DNA of 64,000 nt, from contig OZ024788.1 in the NCBI GenBank assembly GCA_964017065.1, forward strand, positions 14,192,696 to 14,256,695. The letters run 5' to 3'. This document shows positions 45,190 to 55,082 of this stretch, piece after piece (positions within the stretch are counted from its first letter, which is position 1; each line of letters starts with the position of its first letter). Source of the DNA: Haliclona indistincta (Eukaryota > Porifera > Demospongiae > Haplosclerida > Chalinidae). The notes under the pieces were generated by a model. The model was not told the origin of the DNA, searched no databases, and saw only the letters and a program-made list of their open reading frames with translations. Position numbers and translations under genes: made by a program.

Positions 45190-46020
45190 TTACATGTTTG
45201 ATAAATATCTTTCTAACGAAGGAAAATTGACATTGAAAAATGAACTCATAAGTGAACCATAAAGGCATGTATGGCAGTTGGTCAGCAATGCAGCGACTGT
45301 GTAGTATTTACCAACAGGTTGTAGAAGTACTTTACTGTTCCTCTTAAAATCCACATAAGTGCAATACTGCGTAATTTTTCCAAACGTCCACTCCACACTA
45401 ACACGCACTTTGCTCATTGATTTGTTGAAATCATGTTGTTGAGGTGTTAATTGTGCTCTGCGAAAAGGCGCTTGGATATTTCTGGTTATACCATATGCAG
45501 GATCACCATAGATGACATAAGGTTGCCCATTTGGTTGGTTGAACCGAGCAAGCTTTGGAGACAGGCCACTTTCAGCTAGCATAAATGCATCGTGCCTCTT
45601 CCCTTCAATAGGGCCATAGAGATGAGCTATCAATCCATTTAGAGTGACCACCGACTATACAAGGACATAAAGTACGTAATTAGAATCAATACAACAAAAG
45701 AGGAACGAACCTGAAATTTTATACAATGAACTCTCTTATGTCCACTAAACATTATATTTTGATTCTTGCTTGGTCGAGCAATAGGACGCACTGTACCATC
45801 AATGAATCCCCAACAGTTGTTTAGGGCAGCTCCTTGACAAAGAACAGCATGAGAGAATTGTGCTGGATCAAACCAAATATGAAGGTGTGTAAAAATCAAG
45901 TAACAACAATAATGTAACTGTAATTAAAAATTACCCTACCGTGTTAAAAATTAGACTCAGCTCAGATTCTGTTCGTCCAAATAAAGGACAGAGGTCAAAC
46001 CACCGATTAGGGTAGCTTAA
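45190..46020 (-). CDS. PIF/Harbinger DDE transposase (HARBI1-like)
   Basis: The minus strand shows LSYPNRWFDLCPLFGRTESE (about 46,018-45,940), exon 45917-45711 with CWGFIDGTVRPIARPSKNQN and FSGHKRVHCIKFQ, and exon 45654-45190 with VVTLNGLIAHLYGPIEGKRH, YVIYGDPAYGI and VRVSVEWTFGKI. These carry the three catalytic acids (D of FIDGT, D of YGDPAY, E of SVEWTF) of the HARBI1 fold. The 45655-45710 intron keeps phase 0. The gap at about 45,918-45,939 would be a 22-nt intron, too short for normal splicing, so the gene may be damaged. Parts further upstream (to about 46,460) are unresolved. Confidence 0.8.
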
Positions 46021-46493
46021 CCTACGTAAAAAGATTAGGAGTGCTTTTATCCCAGTTGATCTTGTCCCTTGACTGCACTAATAAAACTCTGGAATGTTCA
46101 GAGCAGCAAAGAGTCGATGCACATCACCCTTTTCAAATCTATACAAACATTCACATTCTCTAACTGAAATTAATTCTAAACATAACTCACCGAAACAATC
46201 ATTCGCATTCACATTCATCCATATCATCGATGCACACACGGGTCCTATAGACACGTTCTCTTGGTGGGAAAACGGTATGAAAAAGCATTGTCACCATATC
46301 TTCGTCATCCGAGCTGGAAGAATCACTGCTTACAGAAAAGTCTGAGCAAGCTCTCCCAACTTGCGTCTAAAATACAAGATATTCCTTCAATAAAAGGCGA
46401 GAAACTTGCTGTAAAATACGCACCTTTGTGTGGCATCCATTTTGTCTGTGCACGTGATTCAGCGAGCTAACGCGTAACTAAATTACAAATTTA
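46021..46493. other. Probable 5' exons of the Harbinger transposase and flank
   Basis: On the minus strand, MDATQR is followed by a possible donor, then SVSSDSSSSDDEDMVTMLFH and PPRERVYRTRVCIDDMDE, which look coding but whose phases I could not join to the transposase. Confidence 0.35.
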
Positions 46494-46535
46494 ATTACGC
46501 CTAACGCGTAACTCCGGTTACGCGTTAGGCGTAAT
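46494..46535. repeat. Perfect 19-bp inverted repeat with 4-nt loop
   Basis: Arms ATTACGCCTAACGCGTAAC and its reverse complement with loop TCCG. It sits at the edge between the Harbinger region and the following spacer, with gcgtaataatggg repeated twice next to it. It could be a terminal repeat of an element or a foldback remnant. Confidence 0.8.
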
Positions 46536-46851
46536 AATGGGCGTAATAATGGGCTTTCTGAGGAGTCGACTGAGTTTCGCTCTACTGCGCTCCACCCTTA
46601 TGTGCTTGCGAGGAACCAGGTCCGCAAAATCTAAGCCCTTTAACCTAAAGACAGATACTCTAACTTTAGCCATTGCAGAGGGCAATGGATCTGGTTAAAC
46701 TGTTTTAATATTTTTCTCTACAAAATCTGAATTGGTCCTACTTAAATTTTATTTTTTATTTTAATTTTTACCTGCTCGTTACATCATGTACCTGTCTTAA
46801 TAACATTTTGGTCATGTTACACGATAAGCGTTACACGTAAACGTGTAACTA

Positions 46852-46908
46852 CAGTAAATTGCAGGTCCGTTGAAAATGCGTGATCCCGGAGTGCGTATTC
46901 CGTCCAAG
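46852..46908 (+). repeat. Left terminal inverted repeat (57 bp)
   Basis: Identical, inverted, to 58388-58444. The nine-bp palindrome GTTACACGT-aa-ACGTGTAAC (46830-46849) abuts the TA target on the outside. Confidence 0.9.
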
Positions 46909-46927
46909 GATTCCGTCGTTCGCTGTC

Positions 46928-47920
46928 ATGTCTGCTGAGCGTAACAGAAGAAAGCCGTATGGTACTGACCTCAGATGGCGTGTTGTATACCAGAGAATCG
47001 GAATGAACTTGCCACTTAAGGATATCGCCGCCAACTTGATGATTTCGATCAGCACAGTTTGCCGCGTCTGTGCCCATTTTGAGCGAACTGGAAGTGTTCA
47101 GGTTGGTAGTATTAACCGTCAGAAACGGAGGTATGATATCAGGCGTCTTGATGAGCAGAGTGAACTATTTGTTGTGGGCTTAGTTATTGACAGTCCAACT
47201 TTGTATTTGGCAGAGACGTGTAAGAAGGTGTTTGAGGTCTACAATGTTCGTGTGTCGGCGGCTACTATCTGTCGTTTGCTAAGGTCATATGGGTTTACTC
47301 GTAAGAGGATTAGAAATGTCGCTCTTCAAAGAAGCTATTCACTTAGAGGAGCTTTCATGTCACAGTGCTTTATGTTTAATGTCAATCAGTTTGTATGGAT
47401 AGATGAAACTGGTTCAGATGCTCGCGATCAATCCAGGAAGTATGGTTATTCCCTAAGAGGGCAAGCACCAGTTGTACATCGATTTCTTTCTAGAGGGAAA
47501 AGAGTAAATGCAATAGCTGCCATTAGTACATCAGGGCTTGTGAGTTTAGATCTTTTTACTAGAACAGTTAATGGAGAAGTATTCTTTGATATTGTTCGCA
47601 GTTGCCTCATACCTAATATGATGCCATTTAATGGTGTCAATCATAGGTCTATTGCCATACTGGACAATTGCTCTGTACACCATGTCAATGAGGTTTTGGA
47701 TCTATTTCATCAAGCTGGAATACTTGTACTGTTTCTACCACCTTACAGCCCAGATTTAAACTCGTGTGAGGAGGCATTCAGTTTTATCAAGTCATATTTA
47801 AGGAGACATGACGAACTATTACAAGTACTTCCCAGCCCCTTAGATGTCATCAAGTCAGCTTTCAATAACATTACTGAAGATTTGTGCAGATCTTGGATTA
47901 GCCATAGTGGATACAATTGA
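46928..47920 (+). CDS. DD34E transposase of the Tc1/mariner-IS630 superfamily
   Basis: Cuts and pastes the element using the terminal repeats. 330 residues from the ATG at 46928 (MSAERNRRKPYGTDLRWRVV). The upstream in-frame ATG at 46880 lies inside the terminal repeat and is less likely. Residues about 10-60 form a helix-turn-helix (LKDIAANLMISISTVCRVCA). A second DNA-binding block has VSAATICRLLRSYGFTRKRI. The catalytic core shows D in FVWIDETGSDAR, D in SIAILDNCSVHH and E in LNSCEEAFSFIK, with 34 residues between the second D and E. The frame is uninterrupted and has all catalytic acids, so the enzyme may be active. Intronless, ending 50 nt before the Helitron-like hairpin. Confidence 0.9.
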   Translation: MSAERNRRKPYGTDLRWRVVYQRIGMNLPLKDIAANLMISISTVCRVCAHFERTGSVQVGSINRQKRRYDIRRLDEQSELFVVGLVIDSPTLYLAETCKKVFEVYNVRVSAATICRLLRSYGFTRKRIRNVALQRSYSLRGAFMSQCFMFNVNQFVWIDETGSDARDQSRKYGYSLRGQAPVVHRFLSRGKRVNAIAAISTSGLVSLDLFTRTVNGEVFFDIVRSCLIPNMMPFNGVNHRSIAILDNCSVHHVNEVLDLFHQAGILVLFLPPYSPDLNSCEEAFSFIKSYLRRHDELLQVLPSPLDVIKSAFNNITEDLCRSWISHSGYN

Positions 47921-47976
47921 TTGTATATACTATAATAATTCATGACAATTGAATGAATTGAATTGATTGTACTATT

Positions 47977-48002
47977 AGGGAGGCACGGTAGTGCCTCCCT
48001 AT
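47977..48002 (+). repeat. Hairpin at the Helitron left side
   Basis: TAGGGAGGCAC-ggta-GTGCCTCCCTA, an 11-bp stem. The related copy at 40,593 has A-T in place of G-C at the seventh pair, so pairing is kept. Confidence 0.8.
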
Positions 48003-48003
48003 G

Positions 48004-48665
48004 TAGGGTTGAACGAGAAAAAAAGATGGCGGCTACATACATGTATTAGCGTTCAAACGCTGATATTTCGCTTGGTGATGAATTTTATACATCAAAAGAC
48101 ACTTAAATCTGCTATCTGGCGTTGCCCCATCGTACAGTAGCAAGGAGATTGCTCGAAATTGTTACTAAAGTGACGAACCTGAAAACGGTGAAAATCGACT
48201 TTCGTCATCTTCGTTTTCTTCTTTCTTTCTTTCCACTCGTCTAGCGCCTTAACACAAATACTGTGCTTGGCTAAACACCCACGAATAGTCTTGAAATTCT
48301 TCTTGCATGTGCCTTTTGAACTTAGTTTTTAGCGAAATGAAAGTTTTATTCTAGCGGACTTCACGATCACGAGCTGTAGCTAGCAATGTGTATGACGCCA
48401 TTTAAAATACGCACGTGATGTAACGTGAGCTCGCACATGTTGTCTTTGAGTGGCTTCTACTTTTGCTGTCCGCTCTTGTGTTTCTGCTGCTCTACCTGTC
48501 CGTCAGAGTCCGTCCATTTCAGAAGATTGCGACTGTTGATTCTACTTTTGCCTCACCGAAGTTTGGATTTGGTTTTGGGTTCGTCGTCTCGTGTCTCGAT
48601 CTGTCACTGAAGAGAGTTGTAAGTTCAATAATTGTTTTGGAAAGGTTAGTTCTTGTATAGTAATC
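48004..48665 (+). promoter_or_regulatory. Leader and promoter region of the Helitron gene
   Basis: Conserved with 40,620-41,000 for its first part. A probable 5' intron ends in tatag at about 48,660, just before the ATG at 48666. No TATA box stands out. Confidence 0.45.
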
Positions 48666-51600
48666 ATGCCTAGTAAAACACGTAGAAAACACACATATGA
48701 TCAGCAACGTTATGGAGAGAATAGATATAAAATACTAGCAGCATCTAAAATTGCTTCGAAGAAGGCCTATGACAAGAATCCTCAGCTTAAGAAATTGGTG
48801 TCAAAGATTGCTGCAAAGCAGGCATATGACAAAAACCCGGAGACTAAAAAACTGGCGTCAAAGATTGCTGCAAAGCAAGCTTATCACAAAAACCCGGAGA
48901 CTAAAAAACTGGCTGCAAAGCAGGCTTATTTGAAAGATTCAACTGCCAAGAAGGTTGCTGCTTTGTCCAGGTACCATAGTAAATCAGATAAAATCAAAGC
49001 ACAACGTAGGGCAAAGTACCGTAATAGTTCGCATCAGAAGAAAGTGTCATCACGTGTTTGGTATCTCAAAAACACGAAGGTTAAGACACAAGCTTGTATG
49101 GCGTACTATGCTAAACATAAAGAAATCATTTCCCACACTAGGAGAAACAAATACTATTTGTCTCCTCCAAAATCTAGTGTAAAGGAAATGTACATCAATG
49201 AAGTAATGAGGGAATTACTAGCAAATCGTAAAGCAAGAACCGAGGTTATGAAAGCTTTTAAAGAGCAGCCTATAGCAAAGCGATTGGCTACTAAAATCTC
49301 TTATCGTGTTGCATGTAGAATAGCAGCTCGTAGGCTGGTTCATGAAGCCTTAAAGAAGCGTAAGGAATATGCTGCTGAATTGATCAAATCTGCTAAAAGT
49401 ATCAATGCGAAGAGTATCAAAAGCAGAGATGACTTTGGTGAAGGCATTCATCACAAAAACTCATGTGATCCATACTTCTATGAAGCATCGTATGTAAAGG
49501 ATGATGACGATTCAGATGTGCCTGATCGTATTGATCCGTCCAGCCAGCCTCGTGATGAATGTCCGTGTACCAGTGATTGTAAGCCAATCACTGATGATGA
49601 AGTCAATGCAATTGTTAGACTAAAGAATGCCTTTACTCTTCCAATGCATGAGTTACGACAAGCATTACAGTCATGCGATGACTGCCCAAATGAACGCCAA
49701 ATGATGGGTCATTCTTTGGCATGTCATCAAACTGGTAGTATGTGTAATAGTGAGCTTCGTATTTTACGAGCAGCTTCAGCACATCATAAAGTACTGAGAA
49801 CGTTTATGCGTGGAGTATATCGTGCAAAGGCAAGTCACGAATCCCTTGCTGGCATTGATCGTGCCCTAGGCGAAGGTGATTTCAACCATTTACTTTATGC
49901 AACTGGAAAGAGCTTTGACGATTTGCTAACAACTAATGATTTTGTTGGTGACGAAGGCTCCTCAATAAACAACTCGTTTTTTAGAGTGCTCAACTTAGAA
50001 ACCACCTTGCAGTTACAGCATGCTCTAGTCATATCCAAACTTGAGAAAGAGTGGAATGACGATGCTGAAAATGTGTGTTGTAGCTGTCGATGTTTGTTTC
50101 AGAGAAAATCTGTCACAAAAGCCAACTTCTCAAAGCATTTTGATTCGGACATTGGGTCAGAGCTAGTAGACTATATACTGAAGCACACTCCTCCAGGCGA
50201 GGATGAAACTCTCTATATGTGTAGCTACTGTAAACCCAAAATCAAAGCCGATGTATTGCCACCACGATGTGTTTTAAATGGTTTGGAAACTGTACCCATT
50301 CCATCTGAGCTTGATAAACTCGATGCCCTTAGCAAACAGTTCATTCAGCTTGCTAAATGCTTTCAGACAGTAGTTAGATTAGGCACATACACCTGCAAAG
50401 TGCCTGTGTACAACTCATTGAAAGCTTGCAAGGGTAGTGTGTTTTTTCTGCCTTTACCATTCAATAAAACGTGTGAAACGCTGTCCAATGTTGAAGGATC
50501 AGCAAAGTCTGGTGTTGCATCACCAGAATTGTACATACTAGTGAATGGTAAACCCACAAAAGCTAATGTTGTTTGGAGATCTCTGGTCAATATAGACCGT
50601 GTGAAAGCAGCTATAAGAAAGCTGAAAGAGATTCACAAACTTTATAAGTCAGTAGAAGCAGACAGCCTCGATGAAACTACACAAAAAGTAATCGAAGTGG
50701 CTAACAATGCAACCACTAGGATGCTAGATAAGGCTACTGCTGACGATATAGCTGGTTATCAGTCCTATACTACTAGGTATTTAGATAATCAGATTCCAAC
50801 TGTTTCTGACATAGACCAATACAAGTTGGTTAATGTTACAGAAGCACCTATTCACAGTAGATTGAAAGACTTGGATGTTATGTGCTTTCCTGTACTCTAC
50901 CCAAACGGGCAATTTGGTGAGAATCATCCTCGCAACAAAGAAATCACATTGACCTTTAGCGAGTTTGTCAAACAACGATTGCATAACAAAGACTCGCGAT
51001 TTCGCAAAGATGCTTCATATGTTTTTTATCTACTGAATCAAAAAACCCTACGTGAAGTAGGTAACGGCGTCTACAATGTCCTTCATTCCTCACGAGGAGT
51101 TGCTATGTCTGTTAAGCAGCTACTAGCTAAGGTTGAAGCCTCTGATGAACGGTTAGAAGCAAGCCTCTTCACAATGCTTCAGTCAGTACGCGGTAGCAAA
51201 CAGTACTGGTGGCAGCGTAAGAGTGATCTCAAGTGCATGGTGCGTAACTGGGGATCACCAACATTGTTTCTCACATTCAGTTGTGCTGAATATGAGTGGA
51301 GTGACATGGCTCGTTACCTCAGGAAGGTAAACAATGTCCCTCCAAGTTACGATATAGGAAGACTTTGCACAGAAGATCCTATATCAGTTTCTCGAAAATT
51401 TTCTGAGAAATTTCATGCCTTCTTTCGCACTGTCATATGTAAAGGTCAGATATTGGGTGAAGTAGAGCACTTCTACTGGAAGAAGGAGTATCAAGCCAGA
51501 GGTGCACCTCATTACCACGTCCTGTTGTGGATAAAAGACGCACCTGTTATTGGCTGTGATGACTCAGCTATTGTATTGAAATGGATCCAGGAAAGGGTTA

Positions 51601-54600
51601 CTTGTCACATACCTGACAAGAAAACCAGTCCTGAATTGCATGAGCTCGTCACAAGATATCAAATGCATAAGTGTAGTGCATATTGCAAGCGCAGACGAAA
51701 GGTGGGCAGTACGTTCATAACTTACTGTAAGTTTGGCTTTCCTCGTCCGGCTTGTGAAACAGGTATTGTGCACTCTGTAGAAGACTCTCTTAAAACTCGT
51801 AAGAAAATCTACGAACTTCCACGGACAGAGTCAGAGGTTAGAGTGAATGACTATAATCCTCTGATTCTGTTATTGTGGAAAGCTAACATTGACATACAGT
51901 TTGTGTCAGAGTCTTCTCTTGCATTAGCACATTACGTTAGTGGGTATGTCACTAAAGCAGAAAGAAGCAACATGCAAGACATTTGGAGAGAAATCCAAGA
52001 CAGTAAGAGCATTTATAGCAAGCTCTACAAATTTGGAATGAAAGCTTTGAGCTCACGAGAGTGTGGTTTGTATGAGGCTGCTGATTTGTTGTTGGGTGAC
52101 CACTTGACTGAAAAATCGGAAGCAATACAGTTTGTAAATGTATCTATGCCTCACAAACGAAATCGACGACTCAAAAGTCACGCAGCTTTGACGGAGCTTT
52201 CAAAGTCAGATCCTGATAGTGAGGATTTATTTGAGTCGAATCTTGTAGACACATACTATCCCGATCGTCCCGATAAGCTTGAGGACGTGTGTCTTTACGA
52301 CATTGTCGCTAATTACACTTGGTATCACACTATTGTCAAAGGTGTCAAACAAACTGAATTCAAAAGGCGCGGCAAACCTGTGTTACCCAATCACAAGTTG
52401 TCTGATTTGAGAAATGAAAATCAGAAAGAAGATTATTACTATTCTCTAATCATGCTTTTTGTGCCTTTCCGAAATGAGAGTGAGCTTTTACTAGAAGACG
52501 AAACTGCTGAAGAAGCATTTAATCGTCATTTTCCTGACACTGGTGAAAACCGTTGCTTGACTCACCACACTCGATTACAGCAGATGCTTGAATGTAATCG
52601 TAGTGTTAAACTAATCAATGAAGCCAGACAATCTGATTGTCCAGAGCAAAAGGTTGATAGTGAGCCACAGCTAATCTGTGAAGCAGTTGCTGCAATGCAG
52701 GATGCTGTAAGCATGGTCACTAAGTGTGAAGACACACTTAGTCTTTCCGATAGGACCAACATGTTGAATGCAGATCAGAGGCGAATATTTGACAAAGTCA
52801 AAGAGCATATGATTCACGTGCAACAACATGAAACAAATGATTGTTCTTGTGACTTACCTCCATTGTGCATGTTTGTCACAGGTGTCGCTGGAACAGGTAA
52901 ATCATTTCTTATCGAGACAATAAAAGCATTTGTAGCTCAATTGTGGCCTAGTACTGATTGCTCATGTGCCATAACTGCACCAACAGGCTTAGCTGCTTTT
53001 AATGTTGGTGGCATGACTATCCACCGGTTATTTCAGCTACCTGTCCAGCACGGGGGTAGGTCAGCCGTTCATTGGTCTTTACCAAAAGCTGCACACAAAG
53101 TAATGAAAACAGCTCTGCGTAATGTGAAATTATTCATTGTAGATGAAATTTCTATGGTCAGTAGCCTCAATCTAGCATACATTCATCTACGTTTGAATGA
53201 GCTATATGGAGGTGTTGACTACTTTGGAGCACGAAATATGATTGTTTTCGGTGATTTGCTTCAACTTGAGCCTGTTGGTGGTCAACCAGTATTTTCAGCT
53301 GTACCTGACACTGTAGTCAAGTACAGAATAGGCAGTGCAACCGCTCCCAATATATGGGAAGAAACTGTTGTATACGATGAGCTAACCATCAATGAGCGTC
53401 AGAAAGGTGATAAAGACTATGCAACGCTGCTTAATGGTATTAGAATTGGTGAAGTTACAAGCTCCACCATAAGCACTCTCCAATCAAGAGTGTTTACTTG
53501 CTCGTTGACTGAGAAAATTGCTGAGTTGCAACAACAAGGGATAATGGTAGTAACATTTTTCCCTACACGCAAGCAATGTGATGAGCTAAACAATAAAATG
53601 CTCAAATCTCTTCATGGTAAATCATTTGAGCTAGAATGTACTGATGATGTTGACGAAACTGTCAGTAAACTAAAGTGGACAAAAACCGCTAACAAACAAC
53701 TCCATAAATTAAACCATGATTGCAACATGACTGGAGGACTGCAAAGTATTCTAGTGTTAGCTATTGGAGCACGTGTTATGTTACGCCGTAACATTGACAC
53801 AAAGAAAGGTCTTGTCAATGGTTCGTTAGGTACAGTTACTGCAATAACTAAACAATTTGTAACTGTACAATTTGATCACTTGACTAACCCATATCAGGTT
53901 GAAAGGGTCAAGAGCAGATTCGTCGTTATGAAAAACTACTATGTTCGTCGAGAACAATTTCCGTTGATTTTGGCATATGCTGTTACTATACACAAGTCAC
54001 AGGGATTGTCCCTGGACCATGCCATTATTGATCTGTCGGATAAAGTTTTTTGTGCTGCAATGGCTTATGTTGCTTTGTCTAGAGTAAGATCACTCACAGG
54101 CTTGCATCTCCTCTCATTTGATCCAAAGTCCATTATAGTCAGCAATCGATCTTTAGAGGAGTATAATCGTCTACGTAAAATGTATAGACCTGATCTTCCT
54201 CTGTACACCATTCCTGTTCAACAGGCTTCTAAACGTAAGCTTGTTGGAAAACCTGATACTGACCAAGTAGATACTGTGGTTGTTCCCAGCAAGAAAATAA
54301 AATGCTCACAAACCACTACCAAGCAACAAACAATACCTGTTAGCACCCTGGGCACTCAGCGTAAACGAATTAGCACTGCCCCTGTTCAAACTGCTAAACC
54401 AGCCAAAAGAGCTTGTAATAGTAGTGCTCCTAACAAGCAACTTCACACTACTGCCAGTACACAAAATGATGATTGCTTAATTGCAGGGTCATTTGATCCA
54501 GCACATACACAAAGATGGCCGTACAACTACTATCCTGTAGACTTAGATTGGCAACAAAACGCTTGCGCTACTCTTGGTCTAGAACACCATCATCCACCAC

Positions 54601-55082
54601 CCAGACACAGAGGTGGTGGTGCTAGTGTGCCTCTCACTCCACCTGATCACAACCATACTAAAGACATAGTTGGTGACGGGAACTGTATGTTCCGTTCCTT
54701 TTCATATGTGATCACTGGTTCACAAGCTCAGCACATGGCAGTACGCCAAGCTATATTAGATCATATGGTAGCAATCTCCCATCTGTTGTATGCTCACCAG
54801 TATGATTTGTTTGCAGGTTACTCAAGTGTACAACAGTACATAGAGCACACTAAAATGAATCAAAATGAAACTTGGGGCTCTGACATTGAGATAATAACCT
54901 TATCTCATCTCATCAACACTTGCATTTTTACCTACAGTACTCAAGATCAAAATTGGTACAGGTTTAGTCCACATTCTGTTGATAGAACCTTGCCCGATGA
55001 CAGAACACAAAGAGCAATGTATTTGAGATATCTCCCTGGGCATTGTGATGTTGTCCTTAGAACATTATCTCCAACTGTATAG
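48666..55082 (+). CDS. Helitron Rep-helicase protein with C-terminal OTU protease domain
   Basis: An unbroken 2,138-residue frame. The N-terminus has about four basic repeats (AAKQAYDKNPETKKLASKI) and a basic region. Next come a Cys-rich DUF6570-like block (CCSCRCLFQRK, YMCSYCKPKIKADVLPPRCV) and the Helitron N-terminal/Rep nuclease with LFLTFSCAEYEWSDMARYL, the HUH motif GAPHYHVLLW and the tyrosine motif AHYVSGYVTK (Y, Y, K). A PIF1-type helicase follows: VTGVAGTGKSFLIET, VDEISMVSS, FGDLLQLEPVGG, AVTIHKSQGLSLD and YVALSRVRSLTGL. The last 140 residues are an OTU cysteine-protease domain with VGDGNCMFRSFSYV and LPGHCDVV giving the Cys and His. The protein nicks, unwinds and replaces DNA in rolling-circle transposition. 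The ATG at 48666 (MPSKTRRKHTYDQQ) is preferred to an ATG at 48591 in the leader. Confidence 0.9.
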   Translation: MPSKTRRKHTYDQQRYGENRYKILAASKIASKKAYDKNPQLKKLVSKIAAKQAYDKNPETKKLASKIAAKQAYHKNPETKKLAAKQAYLKDSTAKKVAALSRYHSKSDKIKAQRRAKYRNSSHQKKVSSRVWYLKNTKVKTQACMAYYAKHKEIISHTRRNKYYLSPPKSSVKEMYINEVMRELLANRKARTEVMKAFKEQPIAKRLATKISYRVACRIAARRLVHEALKKRKEYAAELIKSAKSINAKSIKSRDDFGEGIHHKNSCDPYFYEASYVKDDDDSDVPDRIDPSSQPRDECPCTSDCKPITDDEVNAIVRLKNAFTLPMHELRQALQSCDDCPNERQMMGHSLACHQTGSMCNSELRILRAASAHHKVLRTFMRGVYRAKASHESLAGIDRALGEGDFNHLLYATGKSFDDLLTTNDFVGDEGSSINNSFFRVLNLETTLQLQHALVISKLEKEWNDDAENVCCSCRCLFQRKSVTKANFSKHFDSDIGSELVDYILKHTPPGEDETLYMCSYCKPKIKADVLPPRCVLNGLETVPIPSELDKLDALSKQFIQLAKCFQTVVRLGTYTCKVPVYNSLKACKGSVFFLPLPFNKTCETLSNVEGSAKSGVASPELYILVNGKPTKANVVWRSLVNIDRVKAAIRKLKEIHKLYKSVEADSLDETTQKVIEVANNATTRMLDKATADDIAGYQSYTTRYLDNQIPTVSDIDQYKLVNVTEAPIHSRLKDLDVMCFPVLYPNGQFGENHPRNKEITLTFSEFVKQRLHNKDSRFRKDASYVFYLLNQKTLREVGNGVYNVLHSSRGVAMSVKQLLAKVEASDERLEASLFTMLQSVRGSKQYWWQRKSDLKCMVRNWGSPTLFLTFSCAEYEWSDMARYLRKVNNVPPSYDIGRLCTEDPISVSRKFSEKFHAFFRTVICKGQILGEVEHFYWKKEYQARGAPHYHVLLWIKDAPVIGCDDSAIVLKWIQERVTCHIPDKKTSPELHELVTRYQMHKCSAYCKRRRKVGSTFITYCKFGFPRPACETGIVHSVEDSLKTRKKIYELPRTESEVRVNDYNPLILLLWKANIDIQFVSESSLALAHYVSGYVTKAERSNMQDIWREIQDSKSIYSKLYKFGMKALSSRECGLYEAADLLLGDHLTEKSEAIQFVNVSMPHKRNRRLKSHAALTELSKSDPDSEDLFESNLVDTYYPDRPDKLEDVCLYDIVANYTWYHTIVKGVKQTEFKRRGKPVLPNHKLSDLRNENQKEDYYYSLIMLFVPFRNESELLLEDETAEEAFNRHFPDTGENRCLTHHTRLQQMLECNRSVKLINEARQSDCPEQKVDSEPQLICEAVAAMQDAVSMVTKCEDTLSLSDRTNMLNADQRRIFDKVKEHMIHVQQHETNDCSCDLPPLCMFVTGVAGTGKSFLIETIKAFVAQLWPSTDCSCAITAPTGLAAFNVGGMTIHRLFQLPVQHGGRSAVHWSLPKAAHKVMKTALRNVKLFIVDEISMVSSLNLAYIHLRLNELYGGVDYFGARNMIVFGDLLQLEPVGGQPVFSAVPDTVVKYRIGSATAPNIWEETVVYDELTINERQKGDKDYATLLNGIRIGEVTSSTISTLQSRVFTCSLTEKIAELQQQGIMVVTFFPTRKQCDELNNKMLKSLHGKSFELECTDDVDETVSKLKWTKTANKQLHKLNHDCNMTGGLQSILVLAIGARVMLRRNIDTKKGLVNGSLGTVTAITKQFVTVQFDHLTNPYQVERVKSRFVVMKNYYVRREQFPLILAYAVTIHKSQGLSLDHAIIDLSDKVFCAAMAYVALSRVRSLTGLHLLSFDPKSIIVSNRSLEEYNRLRKMYRPDLPLYTIPVQQASKRKLVGKPDTDQVDTVVVPSKKIKCSQTTTKQQTIPVSTLGTQRKRISTAPVQTAKPAKRACNSSAPNKQLHTTASTQNDDCLIAGSFDPAHTQRWPYNYYPVDLDWQQNACATLGLEHHHPPPRHRGGGASVPLTPPDHNHTKDIVGDGNCMFRSFSYVITGSQAQHMAVRQAILDHMVAISHLLYAHQYDLFAGYSSVQQYIEHTKMNQNETWGSDIEIITLSHLINTCIFTYSTQDQNWYRFSPHSVDRTLPDDRTQRAMYLRYLPGHCDVVLRTLSPTV

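Larger units (their letters stand above)
47973..55082 (+). mobile_element. Helitron (Helentron/Helitron2-like) with OTU domain; right end unresolved
   Basis: A rolling-circle transposon lies inside the IS630-type element. The left side starts at the hairpin near 47,977. The first 380 bp match the non-autonomous copy at 40,589. The gene follows at 48666-55082. I could not fix the 3' terminus (CTRR with hairpin); it lies somewhere between 55,083 and about 56,690. Confidence 0.75.
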
